This document shows positions 1 to 7,004 of a stretch of DNA of 43,686 nt, one piece after another. Both the position numbers and the translations under genes were made by a program. This DNA is from Lyngbya sp. CCAP 1446/10 (GTDB lineage Bacteria; Cyanobacteriota; Cyanobacteriia; Cyanobacteriales; Microcoleaceae), in assembly GCF_026130175.1 (NCBI RefSeq), contig NZ_JAIGNI010000050.1, positions 1 to 43,686 of the forward strand, read 5' to 3'. The notes beneath the pieces are model-generated. The model was not told the DNA's origin. It worked only from the letters and a program-made list of their open reading frames with translations, and made no database searches. Position 1 is the first letter of the stretch, and every line of letters starts with the position of its first letter.

Positions 1-39
1 TTTGCCTGGACTGATTAGATTTTGCTGGCATCCATACAT
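1..39 (-). CDS. 5' end of a gene cut by the window edge, possibly TnpB
   Basis: A minus-strand reading frame starts at ATG 39-37 and leaves the window after 13 codons (MYGCQQNLISPGK). An ideal ribosome binding site, AAGGAGG on the minus strand at 54-48, lies 8 nt before the ATG, which is why I call a gene from so little. The peptide resembles, from memory, the N-termini of cyanobacterial IS200/IS605 OrfB/TnpB proteins (RNA-guided nucleases encoded by these transposons). The identification is a recollection and could not be tested; the presence of a translated start is better supported than the family. Confidence 0.42.
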   Translation of the reverse strand, partial: MYGCQQNLISPGK

Positions 40-119
40 TCTGTTTTCCTCCTTGGTTTATATTAGCATAGTATTCGCAATTCCAGGGTAAAGTATGCCT
101 ACAAAACAACCAATACAAA

Positions 120-225
120 AAAAAATTTGAAGGCGGTTGAAACCGCTACCGAGTTCCTCCTCATGTCTAAAGCCAGGGGCTTCCCTCTCGTTTTTTGGTG
201 ATATAATGTTTTTTGGTGCTGTAGA
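120..225 (-). mobile_element. Probable end region of an IS200/IS605-like element
   Basis: The stretch upstream of the truncated gene contains a perfect hairpin AAGCC-AGG-GGCTT near 169-182 inside a segment (about 154-190) that aligns loosely with the reverse complement of the IS605-type right end at 26091-26126 (shared CCTCC, CTAAAGCCA and GGGG/TTCC blocks). It also holds the palindrome GCGGTTGAAACCGC (133-146), which recurs at 8360-8373. The exact boundary of the element is not visible. Confidence 0.35.
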
Positions 226-277
226 GAGTTGTGGCACTTATTTTGCTTGTTATTGTCTGTATTAAGGGTCAGCATTA

Positions 278-658
278 ATGGATTGTGCTTTGAACTTTAA
301 ACCCGGTCAAATTGTCAGTTTAGAATGTGGAAATGCGTGCCTGCATTCAGAGGTGATTGAAGTGGTTGAAGCACGTCAAATTTGTTGGGTGCGCCCTCTA
401 ATGTTGGTTGGATTGGTATCGGGGAAGGATTTCTCGCAAAAGTGGCCGGAAGAATACACTTTATCGGATTTGCGAGATGGTGCTGATTTGCTTTGGCCGT
501 TGAGTTTGTTTCGGGCGGCGCTGGATACTGAGGTGATTTCGCTGTTGACTCAGTTGCAGTCTCTGGATTCTGATAAGAAGGATAGCGCGATCGCGTCTCG
601 GCAACTTAGAGATTTTGTCGATCGAGTTTGGGCTGCTTTTCCGAGTGCTTTTAATTAG
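278..658 (+). CDS. Conserved-looking hypothetical protein, 126 aa
   Basis: Not recognised. The start is ATG 278. The product is acidic and soluble, with no signal peptide or membrane span. The N-terminal half (residues 1-50) looks like a small beta-rich fold (GQIVSLECGNACLHSEVIEV, then ICWVRPLML); the C-terminal half is helical and ends in DFVDRVWAAFPSAFN. Codon use and the HIP1-like GCGATCGC inside the gene match the rest of the window, so it looks native rather than acquired. It is convergent with the ABC ATPase at 739-1503, and its stop codon lies inside a long perfect hairpin. It may be a cyanobacterial lineage-specific protein; no function is proposed. Confidence 0.6.
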   Translation: MDCALNFKPGQIVSLECGNACLHSEVIEVVEARQICWVRPLMLVGLVSGKDFSQKWPEEYTLSDLRDGADLLWPLSLFRAALDTEVISLLTQLQSLDSDKKDSAIASRQLRDFVDRVWAAFPSAFN

Positions 659-715
659 TTATTGGTTATTGGTTATTTGTAACAGGTAACAAATAACCAA
701 TAACCAATAACTAAT
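654..715. terminator. Long perfect hairpin between convergent genes
   Basis: Arms 654-680 and 689-715 are exact reverse complements (27 bp) around an 8-nt loop. They are built from TTATTGG/CCAATAA heptamer-like units. The left arm includes the TAG stop of the upstream gene (656-658), and the hairpin sits between two convergent genes, so it could act as a bidirectional terminator or mRNA 3'-end protector. It is AT-rich and lacks a classical GC stem with a U-tract, so termination is inferred. Confidence 0.5.
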
Positions 716-738
716 AACTAATAACTAATTACAAAATT

Positions 739-1503
739 TTAAAATACTGCGTGAGAAAGCTCTGCCGGATCGAGATTATTATGAATAACTTCACCGTCGC
801 GGAACCAGACCACGCGGCGAGTTTGACGCGCCACTTCCGGTTCGTGAGTCACCATCACCACAGTCATGCCGCTTTCATTAAATTCTGTAAAAATATCCAT
901 TACTTCTTGAGTGGTTTTAGTATCCAATGCACCAGTCGGTTCATCTGCAAGCAACAATACCGGACGGTTGACAATCGCGCGGGCGATGGCTACGCGCTGC
1001 TGCTGTCCTCCTGATAGTTGATTCGGTTTATTTTGCAGCCGACTTTGCAGGCCTACTTTCGTTAAAGCGTCTACGCCCCGTTCGCGTCTTTCGGCTGCGG
1101 GAATGCCTGCATAAACCATCGGTAACATGACATTTTCTAAGGCTGTTAATTGAGCTAGCAGGTGAAATTGTTGGAAGACAAAACCTAATTTTAAATTGCG
1201 AATTCCGGCTAATTCTGCTTCGGGCATTTGGGCGACATCTACGCCGTCTAGGTAGTAACTGCCGCTCGTAGGGCGATCGAGACAGCCGATAATATTCATG
1301 GCTGTAGATTTGCCAGAACCCGATGCGCCCATAATCGAGCAATATTCTCCTTGCGTGACTGTCAAACTTACGCCATTTAGGGCGCGCACTTCTAGGTCGC
1401 CAATGCCGTAAACTTTTGTTACGTCTTGCAGGCCGACGATGACGGGTTTTGAGGTGTCTTGCTGCTGGAGGTCTTGGTGGGTCTGGGTTTGTAGTTCAGG
1501 CAT
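739..1503 (-). CDS. ABC transporter ATP-binding protein, MacB/LolD/DevA type
   Basis: Cytoplasmic ATPase subunit that would power a MacB/FtsX-type permease for export or envelope lipoprotein/peptide transport. Visible motifs: Walker [10 protein letters not shown] (about residues 59-67), Q-loop FVFQQFHLL (109-115), signature LSGGQQQR (163-170), Walker [13 protein letters not shown] (183-194) and the switch histidine in MVTHEPEVA. Length (254 aa) is normal for the family, with a Gln-rich leader of about 20 residues before the core. Substrate cannot be told. No permease is adjacent; two MacB-type permeases without an ATPase lie at the other end of the window (40770-43378). A 113-bp hairpin element lies upstream at 1594-1706. 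Confidence 0.93.
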   Translation of the reverse strand: MPELQTQTHQDLQQQDTSKPVIVGLQDVTKVYGIGDLEVRALNGVSLTVTQGEYCSIMGASGSGKSTAMNIIGCLDRPTSGSYYLDGVDVAQMPEAELAGIRNLKLGFVFQQFHLLAQLTALENVMLPMVYAGIPAAERRERGVDALTKVGLQSRLQNKPNQLSGGQQQRVAIARAIVNRPVLLLADEPTGALDTKTTQEVMDIFTEFNESGMTVVMVTHEPEVARQTRRVVWFRDGEVIHNNLDPAELSHAVF

Positions 1504-1593
1504 TTGTTTTTATGTGCGATCGACACAACGTACTACTAAGTTAACACTTCTGAGAGGTTTTGGCGGGTGGAAGGGTGATCGTTTGGACGCTTA

Positions 1594-1706
1594 TAGGACT
1601 TACGCACGGGCGGGTCGGAAACCGGGTTTTTTCGCGAAAACAATTCGTTATAGCCAGCAAAAACGATAAAAAACCCGGTTTCTTTGGTCTTAATGAATAA
1701 GTCCTA
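1594..1706. repeat. Dispersed inverted-repeat element, copy 1
   Basis: Outer arms TAGGACTTA (1594-1602) and TAAGTCCTA (1698-1706) are exact reverse complements. Inner arms GAAACCGGGTTTTT (1618-1631) and AAAAACCCGGTTTC (1669-1682) are also exact. Related elements lie at 23783-23843, 26331-26400 and 30855-30925. No coding capacity; MITE-like or REP-like. Confidence 0.75.
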
Positions 1707-1724
1707 AATTAAACAATTTGTCGC

Positions 1725-2405
1725 TTAAATGCGATCGGGATCGATGTTCAATTCGCGCAGTTTTGCTGCTAAACGTTCGGCTCTTTGACGTTCTTGTTCT
1801 GATATTTTAGCTGCTTGTTTTCTACGCAGACGGTTTAATTCTATCTGTTCCACAAATTCTAAATAGGAAAGAAACTTTTGTCCATTAGGTTCATAAATTT
1901 CTAACCCATCTTCGCCCAACTCAAATCGGATTCCCAATCTCGGACTTACCCATCCCCGCATCTGATCGATTACTTCTAAATTTCCTTCCATTCTTTGCCA
2001 ACCGCTCAAATCTTTGTTTTCTAGCTCGTAAACGTAATATTCCTCAACTCCATAGCGATTATAAAATGAAAGTTTCTCGTCCATTTTTGTTTGAGTGTCT
2101 TTGTAAGAGCGAATCTCAAACACAAATTGAGGAGCAATATGATCTTCGCGAAATTGTAGATAGGAAAGTCTGTCACCTTTTGGTCTGCCAAAGATTACCA
2201 TTGTATCCGGTGCTTGAAAGATGTCATTTCTTCCCTCAACCGGATACCACAGTAAATCTGCTGCTACAAATACGTTTGGATCTTTTTTAAACAGCGACTC
2301 GCAACCCTCTTGAATTTTGACCATTAAATCAAATTGAGTCGTACTATCTGCCATTGGTTGGCCGTCGCTGGATGGATAAATAATTTGTTCGGTCGTGACT
2401 TGCAT
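1725..2405 (-). CDS. Uma2-family putative restriction endonuclease-like protein
   Basis: Uma2 proteins (DUF820) adopt the PD-(D/E)XK nuclease fold and are greatly expanded in cyanobacteria; their biological role is unclear. Here the family core is visible: APDTMVIFG with the acidic residue, then APQFVFEIRS giving the conserved E of the E-x-x-S/K motif, followed by KMDEKLSFYNRYGVEEYYVYE, the typical helix plus YGVEEYYVY strand. The last 35 residues are a charged helix rich in Glu, Arg and Lys (KISEQERQRAERLAAKL). Start is ATG 2405. The gene is last in the minus-strand series after the HNH gene (62-bp gap), so it may be read through from it, but it could also be an independent member of this family. 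Confidence 0.85.
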   Translation of the reverse strand: MQVTTEQIIYPSSDGQPMADSTTQFDLMVKIQEGCESLFKKDPNVFVAADLLWYPVEGRNDIFQAPDTMVIFGRPKGDRLSYLQFREDHIAPQFVFEIRSYKDTQTKMDEKLSFYNRYGVEEYYVYELENKDLSGWQRMEGNLEVIDQMRGWVSPRLGIRFELGEDGLEIYEPNGQKFLSYLEFVEQIELNRLRRKQAAKISEQERQRAERLAAKLRELNIDPDRI

Positions 2406-2467
2406 AGTGGTTGTCTCCGAAAACTATCCGATCTTAATTATACTATTATTGGGTGATGTTTCTTGAT

Positions 2468-2911
2468 TTACTGGGTCATCCGTTGTTGCGCGGCTGGTGA
2501 CGGATATGCACCAAAGTCTATGAAGATTTGTCGCTCTCTAATCCGCTCATTGTGATTAAATTCTAGAATTCGTGCTGTTACTTCTCCAATATCTGTTTGT
2601 GGTTGAATCGCAGCTTTGTCTAAGCGAAAATGTTCTCCCCAAAAATCTCTACGCGGGTTAAAAAAACGCACCAATTCTCCAGTGCGCCAAACAATTGATC
2701 CTAAATCTGTTCCTTTCTGGAGGTTGCAGAAAACACAAGCATAGGCGAGGTTATCGGCTGTTGTTTCTCCACCATGTTTGACGCTGATGATGTGGTCAAC
2801 TTGACAGCCTGATGCTCTGTCTGTCTCTGCAATGAGGCAGTATTCGCAAATGCGATCGGCACGGAGAGCAACTAAACGCCTAAGTTCGGCATTAATGTAA
2901 GGACGAGGCAT
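2468..2911 (-). CDS. HNH endonuclease, 147 aa
   Basis: Small zinc-structured nuclease. The motif runs CEYC (C22, C25), VDHII (D39-H40, the catalytic HNH histidine region), GGETTADNLAYAC with N54, and CVFCNLQKG (C59, C62) with a second Cys pair that completes a structural zinc site. The C-terminal 70 residues (WRTGELVRFFNPRRDFWGEHF onwards) are shared by many cyanobacterial HNH proteins of this type and lack a recognisable DNA-binding module. The gene begins 7 bp after the 84-residue gene and is almost certainly co-transcribed with it. Target, DNA or RNA, is unknown; it may be a homing-type nuclease, a toxin or an effector. Confidence 0.88.
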   Translation of the reverse strand: MPRPYINAELRRLVALRADRICEYCLIAETDRASGCQVDHIISVKHGGETTADNLAYACVFCNLQKGTDLGSIVWRTGELVRFFNPRRDFWGEHFRLDKAAIQPQTDIGEVTARILEFNHNERIRERQIFIDFGAYPSPAAQQRMTQ

Positions 2912-2918
2912 AAAAAAC

Positions 2919-3173
2919 TTACTCTTTGACGACGTGTTTGTGAGCGACTGCTTTGATAAGAGTTATCAGATGTTCTAGGATTAGATAGTTGTCTAATTCA
3001 CTTTTTTCATCAGTGGTTAAACCTTCGTTATTGTGTGCATAAATTAGGTCGGCGATATGCTCTTTTGCTTCTTCGGATAGTTGAAAGTTGAGAATGCTTT
3101 CGGGAGTAGCGCCAGCAGCAAAAAACTCAACTATTTCTGCATAAGCTTGGGGGATTTTAGTGGCTACGGTCAT
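2919..3173 (-). CDS. Small helical protein preceding the HNH nuclease, 84 aa
   Basis: The protein is mostly helical and acidic, without cysteines or membrane spans: IPQAYAEIVEFFAAGATPES, then LSEEAKEHIADLIYAHN, then ELDNYLILEHLITLIKAVA. From memory, small proteins of this pattern (FxAAGxTPESILxF ... ELDxYLxLEHL) commonly sit directly before HNH nuclease genes in cyanobacteria, suggesting a functional pair such as an antitoxin or accessory subunit; this was not checked. It starts 27 bp after the NACHT gene ends and stops 7 bp before the HNH start. A GGAGAAAC-like ribosome binding site lies just upstream of ATG 3173. Confidence 0.78.
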   Translation of the reverse strand: MTVATKIPQAYAEIVEFFAAGATPESILNFQLSEEAKEHIADLIYAHNNEGLTTDEKSELDNYLILEHLITLIKAVAHKHVVKE

Positions 3174-3200
3174 AACTTGTTTCTCCTTTTTTTGTTTATA

Positions 3201-6200
3201 TCACAGCTTGTCTAGTTTTGCCAATTGTTCCTCGGCAAACTTGCGGACTTGTTCATCTGGATCGTTGGCAAATCGATCGCGAAGTATTTCTAATGTTTCC
3301 GAGTCATCTTTCCACCCCCGTGGTAATTCTTGGACTGCTGTATATCGCACAGTCCAATCATCATCATATTGAGCGCATTGTTTAAGGATAGGTAAGATTT
3401 CATGATCATCTTTCCACCCACGTACTAATTCTAAAAATGCGGCAATTCGTACATTTGAATCATTATCATATTGAGCGCATTTTTTGAGAATAGGTAAGAT
3501 TTCATGGTCATCTTTCCACCCACGTGCTAATTTTTGGACTGCTACTTCTCGGACATCCGAATCATCATCATATTGAGCGCGTTGTTTGAGAATATCTAAG
3601 ATTTCCTGGTCATCTTGCCACTCCCGTGCTAATTCTTGAATTGCTGCTTCTCTCACATTTGAATCCTCACCATATTGAGCTAGTTGTTTGATAATAGGTA
3701 ATGTTTCGCAGTCATCTTTCCACCATCTCACTAATTTTTTGACTGCTGCACTTTGCACAACGCAACCACCGCGAAATTTAGCTACTTGTTTGATGATAGG
3801 TAATGTCTCAGGATCATCTTTCCATCCGTATGCTAGTTCTTGGACTGCTAAACGCCGCACAAGGTAATCATCATTATCAGATTGAGCTATTTGTTTGAGA
3901 GTGGGTAAAGTTTCTGAGTCATTTTTCCAGCCACGTACTAATTCTTGGACTGCTGCTTGTCGCACGGCCCAATTGTCATCTTGAGATTGAGCCATTTGTT
4001 TGAGGAAAGGTAAGATTTCGGAATCATCTTTCCATCCCCATGCTAATGCTTGGATTGCGGCATATCGTACACCCCAATTTTCACCATCAGATTGAGCCAG
4101 TTGTTTGAGCCAAAGTAAGGTTTTAGGGTCATCTTTCCAAGTCAAGGCGATCGCACTTACTGCTTGAGTATGAATTTCCCTAATTAGTTCAATTTCTTTG
4201 CCATTTACATGAAAACCTATGCTATGCTCGCTGAGAGGGCACTTCGTTAACTCTTTTAAACGTTCAAGAAATTCACTATCAATCCCAGCAATAATTTTTC
4301 TATTTCTCACCTCGTTCAAACACTTTGCAGCCAAAAACAGGCTCTGACAATTTTCAAATTCCTCAGACTGTTCAATCAAAAACTCAATCAATTTCCCTGT
4401 AAACCGTCCATCAATCAATCCTGCAATCAAGCACAAAACTTCCTGCCAAGATTCATCATGCCAATGCGGGCCAAAAACCTCTGTTTTCAACTCATCTAAA
4501 GAAAGTTCTCGCGTCTTCTCAAATCTCTCTACCACTTGCGACGCACAGAAATATTCCAAGAAAGTTCGATGTATAAACCCGTAAGTATCCGCACCCAAAA
4601 AACATAAAATAAAGTTGCGCGTTCGCAGTTGATGAATGATTAACTTCGCCCGGTTTCTCGGTTGGTCAAAATCTTTATTCTTCAGATATGCTGTCAGAAT
4701 ATCCTCCAAATCTTCCGCACTAATAATATTGCCAGACAACCCTTCAGGTGCTGCCTGCATTTTCCAAGCAACTCGCCGCAACATTTCTTGCTTATCTTTA
4801 GCATCGATCGTTTTTGGATCGAGCCTGCTATCCTCTACTAAAGACCTTTCCACATCCCATTGATAGAGCAATACCCGCGAAGCTTGATTGTAAAGTTCTG
4901 CCCTGTCTCTCGGCAATTCTTGACTGCGATTCAAAATCGCCATAATCGTTAACAATAACGGATTTCCCGCTAAATCTTGAATCGTTGATGAATACTCTAG
5001 CGCTCTTTTCATCCGATCGCAAATTCGCACTTTTTCCCTAGCATCCGTAAAAGTCAACTCATGCCAGCGGTGCACAAAATCCTGAATCTGTGCCGGATTC
5101 AAGTCTTGGAGAATAAAGTGATGAAACTCCGCATCTTGCAACCGTTGAGGTTTGTAACCAATAATCCGAGAGGTGACAATCACTCGCACGCGCGGATACT
5201 GATTGGTAAACCGATGAATCGCCGTAATTACATCTTCTCGTTTCCCCGAATCGAAAATTTCATCTAACCCGTCGAACATCACCACAGCCTCGCCGGTTTT
5301 AAGCTTTTCCTGCAATTGATGCTGATTCAAGTCACAAATAAAACCGGAATTTTTATGGCAAAATTCCAGAAAATTCTGGCAATGTCCTAATTCCACGTTG
5401 CGAATGTAAATCCGCAATTCTATTAGCAGCGGAATCGGGAGAGATGTTACGCTATTTAAAGGCGATCGCGCCCAGGTTAATGCTAAATATTGTAACAGAG
5501 TAGATTTGCCCGAACCCGGATCGCCTAAAATCACTATGTAGGGATAATTTGACTTGTCATTGATCACATCTAACACCGAGACGATTGGCTGAGATAAATA
5601 ACCGTGTCGATATTTGTCTAAATTTTCTAGTTCGATCGCGTCTAATCGATCGCAATCTTGCAACCGCCGTTGATGTTCCTTGGGAATTTCGTAAGCTTGC
5701 GGCAGAAATGACTCGTAAATTAAGCGCACATCTTGCACAATAAAAATTTGCCAAACTTTCAGCTTTTCCCGATAATCGTAGGTATTGCTATCGACGCTGC
5801 TTAAATCTAGATTGCTGTAACGTTCGCACAAAGCCTCTTGATATTGCCTCAAGTCAAAATCGGGGATAATCCCAGCTATCTCTTGAGTATTTTTCTGAAT
5901 GCTATCCAGATTTTGAGCATTCAAGATATCCCGCAAATCTTTTGAGTCAAAGAGAATTTCTTGAACTTCGGCGAGATACTGATTGGCGATGGTTTGCCAC
6001 TTAAATCTGGCGGGTAAAGCAGCTAAATCTAGTTGAGTCCAGGTTGTTTCGAGAATTTCTGCATCGAGGGATTCGCGATCGCTCTCAAAGCCCTTACCCA
6101 AAATTTCCTTAACTGACTTGTTGCTGATAAACTTTTTAACATCTTTAATATACAGCTTAATCTGTTCTGGGGAAAGTCCGCTGATTTTCAACTGCTGTTG

Positions 6201-6404
6201 TACTAACTCCAAAAACTTTTTCAGCGCTTTGCCCGCAGCGACTTGTCGCGGGTCTTTTTCGCCAAATATGACGTTTTTTAGGGAATCTTTAAAAAAATCT
6301 TTAGCAAAATCCTTCGCGCCGTCTTTGACTAATTCTTCTAAGATGGGTTTGACGATAATGCCTGCTGCTTCCGTTGCTCCCCAGAGTACCAGCCACTCGA
6401 TCAT
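3201..6404 (-). CDS. NACHT-domain STAND NTPase with C-terminal HEAT repeats, 1067 aa
   Basis: NLR-like signalling ATPase. Residues 1-280 form a mainly helical effector or adaptor region that I do not recognise (it begins with a short hydrophobic segment, MIEWLVLWGATEAAGIIV). The NACHT domain follows: Walker A GDPGSGKST (294-302), Walker B AVVMFDGLDE (373-382) and sensor VIVTSRIIGY (408-417). After a linker (FIHRTFLEYFCASQVVE, typical of NACHT/NLR proteins) come about nine nearly identical 35-residue HEAT-like units from W756 to the end, each built on WKDDxETLPxLKQxAQxDxDxxVRxAAVQEL. In NLR-like antiphage proteins the C-terminal repeats sense the trigger and the N-terminus executes the response. 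The gene leads a minus-strand cluster with the 84-aa, HNH and Uma2 genes. A regulatory role is an alternative. Confidence 0.9.
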   Translation of the reverse strand: MIEWLVLWGATEAAGIIVKPILEELVKDGAKDFAKDFFKDSLKNVIFGEKDPRQVAAGKALKKFLELVQQQLKISGLSPEQIKLYIKDVKKFISNKSVKEILGKGFESDRESLDAEILETTWTQLDLAALPARFKWQTIANQYLAEVQEILFDSKDLRDILNAQNLDSIQKNTQEIAGIIPDFDLRQYQEALCERYSNLDLSSVDSNTYDYREKLKVWQIFIVQDVRLIYESFLPQAYEIPKEHQRRLQDCDRLDAIELENLDKYRHGYLSQPIVSVLDVINDKSNYPYIVILGDPGSGKSTLLQYLALTWARSPLNSVTSLPIPLLIELRIYIRNVELGHCQNFLEFCHKNSGFICDLNQHQLQEKLKTGEAVVMFDGLDEIFDSGKREDVITAIHRFTNQYPRVRVIVTSRIIGYKPQRLQDAEFHHFILQDLNPAQIQDFVHRWHELTFTDAREKVRICDRMKRALEYSSTIQDLAGNPLLLTIMAILNRSQELPRDRAELYNQASRVLLYQWDVERSLVEDSRLDPKTIDAKDKQEMLRRVAWKMQAAPEGLSGNIISAEDLEDILTAYLKNKDFDQPRNRAKLIIHQLRTRNFILCFLGADTYGFIHRTFLEYFCASQVVERFEKTRELSLDELKTEVFGPHWHDESWQEVLCLIAGLIDGRFTGKLIEFLIEQSEEFENCQSLFLAAKCLNEVRNRKIIAGIDSEFLERLKELTKCPLSEHSIGFHVNGKEIELIREIHTQAVSAIALTWKDDPKTLLWLKQLAQSDGENWGVRYAAIQALAWGWKDDSEILPFLKQMAQSQDDNWAVRQAAVQELVRGWKNDSETLPTLKQIAQSDNDDYLVRRLAVQELAYGWKDDPETLPIIKQVAKFRGGCVVQSAAVKKLVRWWKDDCETLPIIKQLAQYGEDSNVREAAIQELAREWQDDQEILDILKQRAQYDDDSDVREVAVQKLARGWKDDHEILPILKKCAQYDNDSNVRIAAFLELVRGWKDDHEILPILKQCAQYDDDWTVRYTAVQELPRGWKDDSETLEILRDRFANDPDEQVRKFAEEQLAKLDKL
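3204..4139 (-). repeat. Tandem 105-bp repeats coding HEAT-like units
   Basis: About nine in-phase copies of a 105-bp unit encode the C-terminal HEAT-like array. TCATCTTTCCA(CC) recurs at the start of most units (for example near 3307, 3409, 3511, 3715, 3820, 4030 and 4132). High DNA similarity between units suggests recent duplication or gene conversion. Confidence 0.85.
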
Positions 6405-7004
6405 AAAGCTAGCCCGAAAATAAATTTATGTTTATAATATAGCAATTATCAATGATTTGTGAAGCTCAAAAAACTTTAGGGTAATTCCAGTGCGATTGTT
6501 GTCAACCAAAATGTTAAACTCGCAGTCGGTTCTGCGTTTAACCCACAGTCCGCCAGGGGTTTAAATCCCTGCCTCATAGCGAAAGTCCTCTCAAGAGGAC
6601 TGAAAAACTTATCAGTCCTATCCAAACGTCCTTTAATAAAACTAAAGAATTCATCCTTCCCTCATCAGTCCTCGACCGAGGACTTTGGCTATTAGACAGG
6701 GGTTTAAACCCCTGGCGGTCTTTTCGGTTAAAGCAATTACCAATTTTCTCAATTCCCTCATCAGCCGCCGCCTAAAAATAGTTACATTTTTATATATTTC
6801 TAGCGACTTGCTTGTGCTATACTCTAATAATGGGAGTGTGAGCAATTTTAAAATTAACGCACAGATTTCTATTATCTAATAATACCATGTCAAACGGAAG
6901 AAGTAAAGTAGTTGACCCCAAAAAAAACAAAAAATTTTTGAGATATCATTAAGAAAAGTAAAGCGTAAAATTGGTAAAATTGAGATAGGAAACTAACGAT
7001 AATT
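6405..7004. repeat. Non-coding stretch with a long inverted-repeat element
   Basis: This 600-bp interval has no credible gene. It carries two 53-nt arms, 6550-6602 and 6666-6718, that are imperfect reverse complements. Each contains GTCCTC...GAGGAC and AGGGGTTTAAA motifs, and they are separated by 63 nt. Flanks (GTTTAACCCACAGTCC and GGTCTTTTCGGTTAAAG) extend the symmetry weakly. This looks like a MITE-like or structured repeat typical of filamentous cyanobacteria. The remainder (6720-7004) is AT-rich and must hold promoters for the divergent NACHT and glutathione reductase genes, but I see no clear -35/-10 pair. Confidence 0.7.

Noticed and set aside
739..1503. Calling the ABC ATPase DevA or MacB by name
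   Set aside because: No permease or fusion-protein partner is adjacent, so a specific symbol is not justified.
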